A stretch of DNA of 64,000 nucleotides. Source: Ceratothoa steindachneri. Taxonomy: Eukaryota; Arthropoda; Malacostraca; Isopoda; Cymothoidae. Both the position numbers and the translations under genes were made by a program. The notes below the pieces were generated by a model. The model did not search any database, was not told where the DNA came from, and saw only the letters and a program-made list of their open reading frames with translations. Numbering within the stretch: the stretch's first letter is position 1; each line of letters starts with the position of its first letter. Location: positions 39,697,724 to 39,761,723 of the forward strand of contig OZ018327.1 of the NCBI GenBank assembly GCA_963969495.1, given 5' to 3'. Shown piece by piece: positions 1 to 11,384 of the stretch.

Positions 1-790
1 ATAATTAGGTTTGAGATATTTCTTAGGTGCAAAGCTATTTCTTTTAGGGGGCTGTCGTCAAAGTAGGCGATGTTATATTCAGTAAGATGGGCTTTGTATT
101 CATTCCAGCTGTCCTGGATAGTGTTTTTCTCTGGGCTATTTTGATTTGTAGAAATAAGGTGGAGGTTTTTGTGACAAAGCCGAAGGGATCCGAGGGTATT
201 GTGGGGCTGAATGGAGGTTGAGTGCGAAGTTCGGGTTTGTCAGAATGATGTCCGGAGTGGTTAAGGACCTCTCCAATAGGAATGTTGAGAAGTCGTGTCC
301 TTCCCTCTGCACTAATGATCTTGTCAAGAGGAGTTCCAGGGTCTTGCCGTTGACATTAATGCCAGTCATATATCCTGTTGACCGGTATCTTTCTTTTAGG
401 TCCCCTAGAAGGATTACTGATGACAGGCGGCGGAAGATTCGAATAAAGTTAGGGGTCGGGAGATACGAGTGCCAGGGCGGTTGAAATTCCCCCGTTATGA
501 CTAGATCTTCACTTGTTATTTTTAGCTTTATAGCAAAATATGACTCTTCTAAGTCTTTTATTTCGAAGAAATCAAGTCCTCTTCTGATTCCCAAAGATGT
601 TCCGTCATAGCGTGTTTGGGAAGGAGTTGTTGCTATTATTGTGTAGTTGGGGATTTTTATGCGTTCTTCTTGTAGATTAATCCCGTTTTCGGTTATTATT
701 ACGATATCTGGGTCTATTTTTCTTATTGCTGAATATGAGTTTCTTGGTTCTCCATCCGTCGACGTTCAGGGTAAGGATATTTACATTATT
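1..790 (-). pseudogene. LINE ORF2 N-terminal endonuclease domain (EEP fold), frameshifted
   Basis: The product would be the apurinic-like endonuclease that nicks target DNA for target-primed reverse transcription. On the minus strand the reading opens with NVNILTLNVDGWRTKK, the usual 'I.TLN..G' start of LINE endonucleases. It shifts frame to DPDIVIITENGI, which carries the expected 'TE' motif with catalytic Glu. It continues through the frame at 594-136 with GIRRGLDFFEIKD, then VILLGDLKERY, the counterpart of the ILLGDFNA motif (Asp kept, Asn replaced by Lys), and TPDIILTN, the counterpart of the terminal SPDLTL motif. Near 135 it shifts again and continues with PEKNTIQDSWNEYKAHL to the window edge. 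Family assignment rests on motif order; the start is at about 785. Confidence 0.75.
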
Positions 791-1455
791 TAAGTAAGCA
801 TCCGATTTTATCCATCATAGTGCTTTGTTTTGTTTGTTTTTTTGCTTTTCTGGTTTATTCTTGTCCTATTTGGTAGACCTTGTGTGACCGAACCCTTTCT
901 TACTGAATTATTCAGTAGGTATTTTGATACATGGGTTTGCTGAGATTTCAATGAGTCCTTGTTTAAGGGCATTGTTTTTCTGTTTCATCATACTCCGAGT
1001 CATAGTCCGATTTGAATTTTCCCTTGTTCAGTAATTCGACTATATCTTTTTGTTTGGTGATTGATGGTAGCAGGGCAGAGTGTGATCCGTAAATTTTTAT
1101 ATTGTATCTCTCGATATTATTCTTGGCCATCTCTTTTTTCTTTGGTTTTTCTAGCTTTTTTTGATTAATTTTATTTGTTCATTGACTTCAATTTCCTTGT
1201 TGGTGATCATGGTCTCGGTGTTGGTTTTCTCATCGGTTGTTGATGTTGGTTCTTTTTCTGCTTCATGTTCGAGGGTCATGGAAATGCGATAAAGGTGGTT
1301 TGTAGGTGAGTTCTCGGGGAACTACATGGGCTTTGGTCCATTTTTGGTTAGCATTTTGTTGAATTCCTCTGCTTAAGAGCCTGGTTTGACCATATTAACG
1401 ACGTGTGCATGTTAAATGCACAATTTGAGGTCAGGCGTCATGTTACCTTTAATAT

Positions 1456-2314
1456 TTACGATTGGTCTTTGTTTCTGCGTCGGTTTTGTTGCAGTTGCTG
1501 CTGTGTGTGTGGTATCTCTTCTTTTTTTTCTTCTACCATGGCCGTCATTCTATTTTTAATTATTTCTTTTTTTCTTTGGATTGGACATTGCAAGAGTGCG
1601 GTCTGTGTTTCCGCAATTAGCACATTTTTTGTCCGGCCTTTTGCAGTCTTAACAATTCTGTTCTGTGCTTGAACATTCAGAATTTTTTTCCCTGGTATGA
1701 ACATTCCCTTGATGAGTAGTCGTCGAAAGCATAGCACTTGAAGCACAACTGGGCAGGTATGAAGGTTTCCCTCTCTATCTGGTCTGGGGCAATTTTGATG
1801 TAAAATGGCAAGAATCTTTGTTCCGTATCGTTGATTGCCATTTGGGTTTCTTTAAAACTGGCCTTGAATACGTGTGGACGTTCTTCTCCGGATGTTTTTT
1901 TTTTAATTTGACACTCTCTTTGACTTTGGCCCAGGCTTTAATCTTTTCAATTTCTGGTTTTATTTTATCCGTGGAATGCTCCCCGATACAGGGGTCGAGG
2001 CGCTCTCAGATAACTGATCTCTTAGTTGATACGTCATGAAGTGTCCTGGCAGCGAGTCCAATTGTTTTTAGTTTTTTTGCTTCGTTCTCGCTAAGTAGGT
2101 TGTCGAGGTCTTTCTCAGTGTGGCAGAATGCAGTGTCGCCATTGTATTGATCTTTAATCTTAGTACTATGACTCCAATCTGTGAAAATTGTTTGAAGGGT
2201 CTTCTTTGTCTGGTTTAGTGTGGGTTCCGAGGACCCTGAGTGGGAACCCTCTTGGCCCCCTCCGTGTTTTCTATTAGGCCGAGGGGGGCATATCTCCCAG
2301 TTCCTTGTTTTCAC
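1456..2314 (-). pseudogene. LINE ORF1 (gag-like, zinc-knuckle protein), broken
   Basis: This would be the nucleic-acid-binding protein of the LINE ribonucleoprotein. The N-terminal part (2314-2006) is charged and unremarkable and ends at a stop. After a frameshift, a segment reading IAPDQIERETFIPAQLCFKCYAF (split here as IAPDQIERETF and QLCFKCYAF) carries a CX2C pair. A further frame gives CKRPDKKCANCGNTDRTLAM, a second cysteine cluster. Paired CCHC-like knuckles near the ORF1 C-terminus, just upstream of the endonuclease ORF, are typical of Jockey/I-group LINEs. An in-frame stop sits between the two clusters. The assignment is supported by position and cysteine pattern only. Confidence 0.6.
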
Positions 2315-2320
2315 TATTTA

Positions 2321-3681
2321 TCGTGAGAGAAATGTTGCAATCATGAGTTTAATTTAAGAGTGTAATTCGGGAGAAAGTGTTATGTTACACGCGACGTTCC
2401 GTGTAAGTTGCATGTCTTGTGTAATCATGCCACTATTTATACTGTATCCATTTTCTCTTCTAACTAATCATATGTGATAGGTAATAATCATGAGACCTTA
2501 GCAGATTAGGGTATTTGAAAAAAAAATGACATTGGAAAATAAACTAGTTTGACCTAAAAAAAAGGTTACGGTTTAGAATAGAAGATTACGATGGTTGAAG
2601 AAGGTGAGCAACAGTTATTAACTTAAATATGATAGAATGGATGTCAAAACGCAAAAAAAGAAACGAGATAAACTTAACAAGTACATAAATTTCCGTGGGT
2701 ATACTTATCTTGTTTATATACTTATTTATTTGTTCTCTTTTTATACGAATAGGAAGGCATATATCACGTGACCCCCCCCCCCCCAAATTCGTGCGTTTGT
2801 TTTTAGCTTTGTTTTAATTAGTATTCATAAATGCAGTAAACCTCCCGAATGAGGACAGTTGGTAGTCATTTTCCGCACAAAATTCGTAAATCATTCCCTA
2901 TCATTGTCACAAGAGGGCGTTCATGGTAATGAGGAAAGTCAAGATGGTGACACAAAAGTCGGAAGGATCGGGGAAGGAGGACTTTTAAGAGTTTTAACTC
3001 GGGAATAAAGCAACACTCGATTTACAGGATATGGGCACCATCTCGTGAGATGAGTTGTTCATCATTATACTCAAAAGGAATCTAAAAGGACTTTAACCAT
3101 TTAATGGACTTTCTGCTTATATTCGGGAATCAAACGCTGGAATCTAAAAATATTACCCGAATATATACGGTTACATTAAGAGATTGATGTATTGAAGGCA
3201 TTTTCCAGATATATTTCGTTTGTTGATCACTCTGATGTCAAATGGGGTCGCCATGGCAACGCGCCATTTCGTCTCGAAGACCTATGGATACATCAATAGA
3301 TTGTTGTATTTTAGACATTTTCCCAGGATATTAAGTGTTAACTTTAACAAAAGGTTGGTCACTTGTAAAGGAGTAATTTGAAGATATACGTTGTGGAGTA
3401 ATATAGAAAATCATCATTGACAACGAATTCAATTATTGAGAAGACTTTACTCTAAACGTGTTAACACAAGGTTCATAACCATTTGCTTGGTCCCGCACTA
3501 TATCAGTAAAAACACTCCTGCCAACCTTCTCTCTAAGCTATTCTACCTATGTCCCTTACATACATTTTTTACTTAGTTTAACTTCATCATTTTCTTTAGA
3601 AATATCTTCTACGCTTTCAAGCAAAGATGCACTTATTGATTTTAACTTTTTAAATGAGTAAAAACAGGCCGCTAACCCCCA

Positions 3682-3684
<3 letters not shown>
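2321..3684. other. No gene seen
   Basis: AT-rich sequence with a (C)12 run near 2772-2783. I see no coding similarity, RNA gene or obvious repeat unit. Confidence 0.6.

Positions 3685-3750
<66 letters not shown>
3685..3750. repeat. (AT)n microsatellite
   Basis: Uninterrupted AT dinucleotide tract of about 33 units. It directly abuts the 5' side of a dispersed repeat arm (3751-3905), the same arrangement as at 27.5-27.9 kb. Confidence 0.95.
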
Positions 3751-3753
<3 letters not shown>

Positions 3754-3905
3754 GAGAGAGAAAAAAAAAATTGAAATGAATCAACAATAAGACAAGAAAG
3801 AGGTAGTTTTTTTTACAGACAAAAGAAAGGGACATTGGAAAAGACAAGTATCGAGGAGACGCAATGAACGCAATCCATAATGAGAAGACCGAAATAACGC
3901 CATAG
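3751..3905 (+). repeat. Single, diverged arm of the palindromic repeat seen at 27.5-27.9 kb
   Basis: The order of short blocks here (ATAAGACAAGAAAGAGG, GAAAGGGACATTGGAAAAG, CGCAATGAACGCAATCC, GAAATAACGCCA) matches the left arm at 27560-27690 and, inverted, the right arm at 27707-27840. Between the blocks the copies have diverged. It is flanked by (AT)n on both sides. This shows that the arm is a dispersed repeat unit and not unique to the 27.5 kb palindrome. Confidence 0.7.
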
Positions 3906-3937
3906 GAGTTTTTTTTTTTTTTAATTATCCTCGACGG

Positions 3938-3939
<2 letters not shown>

Positions 3940-4031
<92 letters not shown>
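3940..4031. repeat. (TA)n microsatellite
   Basis: Uninterrupted TA tract of about 46 units, on the other side of the dispersed repeat arm. Confidence 0.95.
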
Positions 4032-4034
<3 letters not shown>

Positions 4035-5280
4035 GTTAAGTCCTATAAAGTGCAGCTAGGAAGCAAATCAAATCGGTGGCAAAGCTACCCGTAGCCCCAA
4101 GCAAAAAATCGGATGGACAGAATAAAAAGATAGATAAATTCAAAATTTTATGACTTAAATAATTCAAACCCTCTGATATTACGCATTAAATCACATATAT
4201 TTCTTTATAATTAATTCAAGTTTCACGGATATATATGTTCTAGTTTTATTGCAGTGAAAATTAAAATTTGTCCCACAATGGTGTGACACTCTTATGCCTA
4301 GTATGTCTGGTGTACGGCTAAAAATCCTAACGCTTTGGTGTTAAATATAAAGTGATAAATCCATTATGGAACCTTTTCTACGAAAAAGGGTAGCATAACA
4401 ATAGGATTAGTGAATTCCTCGCTAAGAACCTGCGTCGTTAAATTATTTTCTTACGTAAAGCTAAAAACTCCAAGATTAATAATTAGAGTTAATGGACAGA
4501 GGCTTATCTTAAACTACTACATTAGGGAATAATCTGGTAGCTGTGAAGGAACTAATTCCATCTCCCCACTCCCACCCCTCCCCCACCATAACTGCACCTG
4601 AAACGAAACGATCCGGAAGACAGATTGTGAGCGACCTTGGACTTTTTCACTCTGTAAAATCCCTTGCAAGAGGTTTGTAATTGAAGACTTTTAGGAGAGT
4701 CCGAGTTTCTTGGCATGACCAGAAGGCATGACCTAGATAGAAAGTCACGGTTGTAATTCACTGTATGATTGCTACTCAACTGAAGATAGGAACAAAATTG
4801 TGTTCACATATGAAAAAGATTTCACTTTGCTAGTTGTGATAAACAGGAAAAATAACAGAGTTTATGGCTTAACGAAAAAGATATTCAACCCGACTCTATA
4901 ATGAGACTGACGATTCTGCCAAACAGTAATGGGTCCGACAGTAATTACCTGGAAGGGAAAAAAAGAATTCATTTTATTGGCACAAATAAAAGTGAAATTC
5001 CGATTGCGCTGAACTTTGATGATTACATTTTGCTGCCAGGTGGATTAATTGCCTATACTCGTATAATGACCAAAATAGATGACAAAATAGATCAATGAAC
5101 ATCTCAATTCCTTGACCCGATCCGTTCGATTATAACAATATTGGAACGCAACGAGTGACAAAAATAATTCATGAACTAATTTTACTTTCGCTTGAAGATC
5201 GGCATCTGCGCGACAAACATATCAAAGTATTTACAATACTAAACGAGTTCATTGATATAATTCAATATTTAAATTTGATA
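4032..5280. other. No recognised gene
   Basis: AT-rich. A 65-codon open frame at 4901-5098 (+) starts MRLTILPNSNGSD; I do not recognise it, and nothing around it supports expression. Confidence 0.5.
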
Positions 5281-5460
5281 ACAAAATGCCCATTAGAAAT
5301 AACTGTTGCAAGCTAGCAAGCAAAAGATTAAACATTGCAAAAGCACATAATTTCTTTTCTTACAAAATCACACAAACTTGGAATAGCATGCCTTGGAATC
5401 TCAGTTAAAGAACTGCAGTCAGAATTTTTTAGAATAGAATTGTTAAATATTACATATATA
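5281..5460 (+). pseudogene. Possible 3' end of a LINE reverse-transcriptase ORF
   Basis: The plus-strand frame reads CKLASKRLNIAKAHN and then FFSYKITQTWNSMPWNL before a stop. This resembles the last residues of CR1/L2/Jockey-type LINE polymerases, where a 'FF..R....WN.LP' block commonly precedes the stop. Only this short block is recognisable, and upstream frames are not convincingly related, so the copy would be strongly 5' truncated or decayed. Chance similarity remains possible. Confidence 0.35.
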
Positions 5461-6816
5461 ACATAGAAATAAAGATTGTTAAATTAATTATCTTGGCATA
5501 TCCTCTATTCCTTTTAAATTTCCATCACATCTGACTTCCAACCTTTCCCTTCTCTACCGAACTAACCTAGAATGCTTCTGATGGTCTTTGCTAGTTAAGT
5601 AATTCAGTAATATGGGATTCCCTTCTGCAGAAGATTTCCGCCAATCGCAAAGATAAATCCACTGAAAAGGAACCGGATGGGGTTATCAGGGGAGCAATGG
5701 AAGATCTTGCATTGGGTAGATACTTTTGGAAAGTGCATCAATTCGTGTAAAGGGTGATCGATGCTAATAGAGAGGCGATCACATTGGTTATTTGATTAAT
5801 CTCATTTTTTAAATTTAAATGTGTTTTCCATCAATTTTAAAATTTTCACTGTAATACGACTGTAAAATTTAATTTATTGGAACTTGCAGCAATAATTTAA
5901 TGTGCACTAAATATTACTTGGAAAAAAATTGAATTGATTATGTTATTATAGTGTGAATTTAGTAAATTCTTCTTCTGTCCCTCTGATTGATCTATATGCT
6001 TAGATGTATAGAAACACAATTCTCATGATCAGAAATGTTAAGTGTCATCGTTTGTGGTTAGTCGCCAGATGGAATCCGATTTTAATCGACTTTCCAAAGT
6101 TAAACTGAAAATCATCACTGCGATACTCGCAAACTGAGTATCATCAACTCTACATAGTTTCTCGACCTTCAACTAATTTATTGGGCCCTAATTTCCTCTC
6201 TGAAAGTCATATTCAGTCGGAATGTGCGCATTTTGTTAGTTCTAATTGGTCATCTCTAAGTTTTGGCCAAATTCCAGTATAAAAATTTTGAAAAAAACAT
6301 TTTAGATTACCTGATTATATTACTGACGTTGTTCTGGACTTATAGTAAACAATACCATTTTTCCAACAAAATGAAACTAGGTTAAATATTCTCATTATTT
6401 TTCCCTTATATTGGCGCTCCATAATTTCTTCTGGCACTGCCCCAAACAACTTTGCTCTTTTTTACAAGTCTCCGAGACCCCACGAGACAACTCTCAGAAC
6501 CTAATTTTCTATTATGAGAAGATCGGTAAAAATTAATGTAAGTTAGAATGTATTAGTTATTGAAGATGTGATTTACATTGTAGCCGAAGCAATAGTAGAT
6601 CGGATCGAGACCCATAGATTAATAGTAAATTCTAAACACCATGCAATTGTTTCTTGTTTCTATAGTGGGCCTGGTTAATTAATCTATGACTTGCCTGCTA
6701 TTTTTTTCAACAGGTGAAACTGAAGAGTATCTTGTCTAATGGCGGTTTGTTTTGTTTTAGGTTATTTATGCCATTCATTTTAGAATATTATCAATAAGAA
6801 AATAAAAATTCAACTA
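5461..6816. other. No gene seen
   Basis: AT-rich DNA without coding motifs, tandem repeats or inverted repeats that I can detect. Confidence 0.55.
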
Positions 6817-7052
6817 TACAGGGTGTCCATAAAGTCTCTTTACAATTTAAAAAATTATTACAAAGACAATTGATAAGATATCTAAATCGGACTTGTTCTA
6901 TTGTACTCAATGGTTTACAAAGTGTATTAAATGAGGTAAAAAAAACTTTGATATCTACTGAGTACAATAGAACAAGTCTGATTAAGATATCTTATCAATT
7001 GTCTTTGTAATAATTTTTTTAAATTGTAAAGAGAATTTATGGACACTCTGTA
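6817..7052. mobile_element. Mariner-type MITE, nearly a perfect palindrome
   Basis: A 236-bp unit bounded by TA on both sides. Its left arm (6817-6908) starts TACAGGGTGTCCATAAAG; the right arm (6959-7052) is its reverse complement with few mismatches, leaving a ~50-bp centre. The TA target site and the CAGGGTGTCC terminus are typical of Tc1/mariner-superfamily elements. It has no coding capacity, so it would depend on a transposase in trans. Confidence 0.85.
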
Positions 7053-8328
7053 TAATGGTTTAAATTTAATATGGTTGGCTGAGTTGAGGTTTGGTGTAGA
7101 ACGATTTGTTGAATTTCTGGAAAAAATCAATCTGTTCTTGTCTCATTAAAAATTGTCTTATAAGGAAATGAATATATGACTATGTGTATTTGTAAACTCG
7201 TTTCTGTGCAGTTTTTTCGTACATTTAAATGACTGGAAGGTCAAATCGCAAGATTCTGTTAATACCCTTGAGGTAGACGGTTATAGATTTAAATATGCGA
7301 AACCTAAAGGTATATATTAATGCTCTTCAAAATGAGGACAAACAAAGCACCGGGCATTTTCAAATATTATTTCTGGAATTAGAGGATTCGAAGAGACTTC
7401 AAACGTCATTAGGTTTGTAAACATTGTAAAACTGGAGGAAGTGAACTTTTGTTTCAGTGGATTGATGTGGATAATTGTAAAATGTAGTTTCTTGATTTCC
7501 AGAGTAGCTCAATTTGGAATCAGAAATCTATTGCTCTAGAAGCTAACAGGGAAAACTTTCAAAGGAAATGATTAAATACGGGCTTAAATAAAACGTGCTA
7601 CAAATGAGGTATTCATTATTTGTACTTCTGTTCTCAAAACTTTTCTTTCCTTTAAAAAAAATCTCTCAATTCCATTATTAACGATTTTATCATCGACATA
7701 TTTTTATGAGCCGTTCTCAGTGATGAACTTTGTTTAGTCTCGTCATTAGAGAAACCTTTAAAATTAAAGTGGAAATACAAGCATAGCCTTAAAGATAGTA
7801 AAGTATAGGTCTGATATAAAGTATTTATCATCACTGATGCAACGCCATAACTTTCAAAGATGTTAAGTAAAAGATACGCATTTTCTCATCTACTCTTTAT
7901 GATGTTTTCTGTTTGTTAATCTAAGGGATTCATTTTTGCTACCTGTTCCTTACTTAAAGTTAAATTTTCACTTTTTCTTCAATTTTGATGTTTTGTGCTG
8001 ATTAAAAAAGTGGGTTTTCGTTTATGTAAATATGTAAAGTAAGATCTTATTTTTAAACCTTTATTGAAGAATTAATAAAAAATATCTTTAAATTTTATTA
8101 TTTTTATTATGATTATGTTTTTGTCACATAAAACATTTGACACTCATTTTGATAAAGGTTCACTAACCTGGTCTATAGTTCAATGTTCTTGAAGATGGGC
8201 TCATGAATGTTGGAAAATATAGGTAGATGGGGAGGAGGTCTCTAATGGTGAGTGCGAATGATATCGTTAGAATATCGGTAGACAAACTACCGAGAACAAC
8301 TCTTCGCTAAGGAGACCCAAGTTTTCTC
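7053..8328. other. No gene seen
   Basis: AT-rich sequence lacking recognisable coding or repeat structure. Confidence 0.55.
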
Positions 8329-8857
8329 TTGTGATTGTTACAACTTTCATCTTGTAGCTGTCAATATTGACGTATAGCATTTGCAAACAGACTGTCTAAA
8401 TACAGTGACAGTGTTGATCTTGAAGCTGTCAATGATAACGTAAAACATCTACAAAAAAGACTATCTAGACAATGAGTGACAGCGTTCATCTTGTGGCTGT
8501 AAATGATGAGGTAAAACATCGGCAACCAGACTGCCTAAAAAAGAGTGACCGCTTTCCTCTTGTGTCTGTCAATGATGACATAAAACATCGGCAACCAGAT
8601 TGCCTAGACAATGAGTGACAACGTTTTACTTGTGGCTGTCACTAATGACGTAAAACATCTGCAAACGGACTGCCTAAATAAAGAGTGACACTGTTCTTCT
8701 TGTGGCTGTCAATGATGGCGTAAAGTATCTGCAAACAGACCGCGTGGACCAGGAGTGAGAGGGTTCCTCTTGTGCCTGTCAATGATGACGTAAAACATCA
8801 GCAAACAGACTGCCTAGACAAGATATTTATCGATGAGACCAGTTGTTCCTCTTGTGC
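8329..8857. repeat. 70-bp minisatellite, about seven units (left part)
   Basis: The block GTAAAACATC recurs with spacings of 71, 69, 70, 70 and 70 bp, each time preceded by a CTGTCAATGATGAC-like block and followed by a GACTGCCTAGACAA-like block. Units differ by scattered substitutions. One further unit lies at 10323-10390, beyond the inserted Tc1 element, so the array is older than the insertion. Confidence 0.9.
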
Positions 8858-9160
8858 ACTCGCAGCCAAATGTTTTGAGAGTAATACATATTTTTTCTTT
8901 CTTTTACTTGATATGAATATTTATTCTAATATTTAGGTTATTGCAGGTTTATCATAAAGTCAACATTTCAGAATAATAAAAAGAAACTATTCTTCGCGAA
9001 ATCCAATTCGATCCTCAATTCGATCAAAGGGTAGAATGATGACAGATATGGCTTAAATGAATAAAGTTGTATAATTATAATTTATTTTTCAATATTTTTT
9101 TGTAAAAATAAATGTTTGATTATCTTTTCGATTCTATAAATGTTTTTTTCCAAAGAAAAG

Positions 9161-9320
9161 TGCAAACATTGTGGTTCTACACCAAAGGGGCCTGAAATGC
9201 GATAATATAGTTTCTAATAGTATTGCATCAAGGAGCAAAGTGCAAACATTGTGGTTCTACACCAAAGGGGCCTGAAATGCGATAATATAGTTGCTAATAG
9301 TATTGCATCAAGGAGCACCA
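9161..9320 (+). repeat. 80-bp tandem duplication inside the Tc1 transposase start
   Basis: Bases 9161-9240 and 9241-9320 are almost identical (one clear mismatch in the TAGTTT/TAGTTG block). The duplicated part covers the N-terminal helix-turn-helix coding region, so it postdates loss of function or is itself inactivating. Confidence 0.9.
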
Positions 9321-10165
9321 TCTTTAGGATCATTAATGACTTAAAAAAGATTGGTCAGACTCCTGTGAAGAAGTCTTCTGGACGCTCAAGAACTTCAAAT
9401 GAATGCCAAGATCGCCTCGTGGTAAGGTCTCAGCTCAAGGATCGGGCTGTATCCAGTATCTTGCTTCGTCCCGATTGAAAAGAAGCCGTTACGAACGCTC
9501 CATCGCACTGTGAAGCAGAAACCTTTAGACAAAGGTCTCACGTCGAGAAGGGATGCGAAGAGGCCTCATCTCACCCAGAAGAACATTACAGATTGGCTCC
9601 ATTTTTGTAGGAAACACAAAGAATGGACTGTTGAAGACTGGGGCAAAGGTAATATTCTCTGGTGAGGCTCCATCCCGCTTGTTTTGAGCTTCTGTAAGAG
9701 GAGAAAAAGGGGGGCGCTTTCACGATTCCTGTGTTGTGTCCACTGTATAGCATACAGAAATATTCCTCCTATGTGGCTGCTTCTCATCTAAGGGAACTGC
9801 AGCACTAACACTTTACCCAAGAACATTGCCATTAACTCAAAATGGTATCAAAACATGCTTCATCGGTACCTTTTTTCAACAGTTCATGCCCAGGGTAGGG
9901 ATGATAACTGTATTTTTCAGCACGATGGCGCACATTCTCACAAAACAAAAGCATTAACACAGTATTTGGCTTAAATTTGTGTGACTTTGACCTGAGAAAT
10001 CGATAGATTTGGACCGATTAGACGTCATCCAATTGTAAGCAGCTGCTGGTGATGATTGAGCAAAAATGGAGCAATATCAATCAAGATCTCATCACAAAAC
10101 TAATAAAGGCAGTCCTGAAGAACAAGAAGATTCATTGTCGATATTGATTGTCGTGCATCAATTGA
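9242..10165 (+). pseudogene. Tc1-family transposase, DD34E type, heavily broken
   Basis: A cut-and-paste transposase that would bind the terminal repeats and catalyse excision and TA-targeted insertion. The N-terminal frame (9251-9478) reads like the paired DNA-binding domain and GRPR-like linker: STIFRIINDLKKIGQ, then SSGRSRTS. After frameshifts come HLTQKNITDWLHFCRKHKEW, which precedes the first catalytic Asp block in the family, and CIFQHDGAHSHKTKALTQYL, the second Asp block. A C-terminal WSNINQDLITKLIKAVLKN is also readable. The region around the third acidic residue is not recognisable. Multiple stops and frame changes make this a pseudogene. Confidence 0.75.
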
Positions 10166-10322
10166 CTTTATTTATTAATAAAATGAGCGTCGGCTCTAAA
10201 TTTTTATATATCTCACCTTCAAATTGTAATATGTACAAACATACTAAAACAAAGATCTCGTTCGATTCTTTTTTAATTTACTTATATCAAAAATATTCTC
10301 AAATCTTTTACCCATGACTGTA

Positions 10323-10390
10323 GTTGTCAGTAATGACGCCAAAACACCTGTCAACAGATTGCCTTGACAAACGAGACAACCATAGATGAG
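10323..10390. repeat. Right-hand remnant unit of the 70-bp minisatellite
   Basis: Reads TAGTTGTCAGTAATGACG, CCAAAACACCTG, CAACAGATTGCCTTGACAA, which aligns with the unit at 8640-8700. It is separated from the array only by the Tc1 insertion. Confidence 0.8.
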
Positions 10391-10539
10391 CATAATCCGC
10401 AATTATACATCCTCATATGGTCCATTTTCAGCCGTGACCTTTATCAAGGTGTCCTGCCCATTTCCAATTCGGAACTTTTACACTTTCTACTCCACCGGCA
10501 AGAAGGGGAGGAGGGTCAGGTTTAACTTGGGCAAATTTT

Positions 10540-10745
10540 CTGTCACTGACATCTGAACATTTAAGTGCTCTCTTCGGTCATAACACCCACAGTTTGTCCT
10601 CCAGGCCTCAATGCCTGCCGCAGGATCTGCGATCATAACTCTTCCACCCGTTTTCCTTTGCTTGATCTTCTCCTATTTCCGTACAAATCTCCATTTACAA
10701 ACTTCCTACGAGAGATTCCCTCGTTGGTTTTCCTCTAGATTGAAT
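10540..10745. repeat. Dispersed repeat of unknown type, copy 1
   Basis: Blocks CTGACATC, GCCTCAATGCCTG, GGATCTGCGATCATAA, TTCCACCCGTTTTCCTTTGC and CTCGTTGGTTTTCCTCTAGAT recur in the same order and orientation at 13440-13650. No coding motif is seen. Ends cannot be defined from two diverged copies. Confidence 0.6.
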
Positions 10746-11035
10746 TAAATACGATAAATATTAAAAGAGATTAAAGAAAGAATTTAAAAGAGATTAAAAA
10801 GAGTTTAAATGAGATTTTAAAAAGATCTAAAAGAGATTAAAACACATTAAAAAGAGATTTTAAAAGAAATTAAAAATAGATTGATTAAAATCTATTTAAA
10901 AATATTAAAAAGAGAATAAAAATATATTTTAAAAAGATTTTTTTTAAAGATTAAAAAGAGATTTTAAAAGATATTAAAAAGATTAAAAGAGATTATAAAT
11001 ATTAAAATAGATTAAAACGATATTAAAAATACAGG
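10746..11035. repeat. Purine-rich low-complexity tract (GATTAAAA-like)
   Basis: About 290 bp built from AGATTAAAAGAGATTTAAAA variants with only a handful of C bases on the plus strand. Strong strand asymmetry is typical of a degenerate simple repeat. Confidence 0.85.
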
Positions 11036-11384
11036 AGGTCAATGAATAGCTGATGGTGGAATGCCGGCGGAACATTTTAATTTAAGCTGGAAACCAAAAA
11101 GTGCATTTCCAGAAGAACGTTTGTAATCCAAGAACTGGAAAGAAAGTGAAAATGTATGAAAGATATTAAATCGCAGAACCTCTAATAGGTATTGAGAGCG
11201 GCAGGTAGGGCAGCTTGGACGGCACGCCAGCCTAAAAATATCAGCTGCCGCAATTTCGGCCATGCTACACCTGTCGCCCCCTGAGGACACTCATAGGACA
11301 AATAGGAATCTGAAGACTTATCTTTATCACACTTCACCACCAAACTTATCTTGGTAACCTGACACAACATTTTGAAGCGTACGA

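Larger units (their letters stand above)
1..2320 (-). mobile_element. Non-LTR retrotransposon (LINE), 5' half, decayed
   Basis: Read on the minus strand, this stretch holds a gag-like ORF1 with zinc-knuckle cysteines (about 1450-2314) followed by the start of an ORF2 with an endonuclease domain (about 790 down to 1). That order is the standard layout of Jockey/I-type LINEs. The element continues past the left edge, so the reverse transcriptase lies outside the window. At least two frameshifts are needed to read ORF2 here, and ORF1 is also broken, so the copy is dead. The GC-poor sequence matches its surroundings. The exact clade cannot be named without the reverse transcriptase. The 5' boundary near 2320 is set only by the end of coding similarity. 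Confidence 0.75.
8858..10322 (+). mobile_element. Tc1-like transposon inserted in the 70-bp array
   Basis: The right end, read inward on the minus strand, is TACAGTCATGGGTAAAAG followed by ATTTGAGAATATTTTT. The left end has the diverged counterpart GCAGCCAAATGTTTTGAGAG then TAATACATATTTTTT. CAGT..GGGTAAAAGTTT-type termini next to TA are characteristic of Tc1 elements. Minisatellite units lie on both sides, which fixes the insertion to within a few bases. The central part encodes a decayed transposase. An 80-bp tandem duplication affects the start of the coding region. Confidence 0.8.

Noticed and set aside
4901..5098. Small gene starting MRLTILPNSNGSD
   Set aside because: No family, splice or expression signal visible; it is near a possible LINE remnant and too short to trust.
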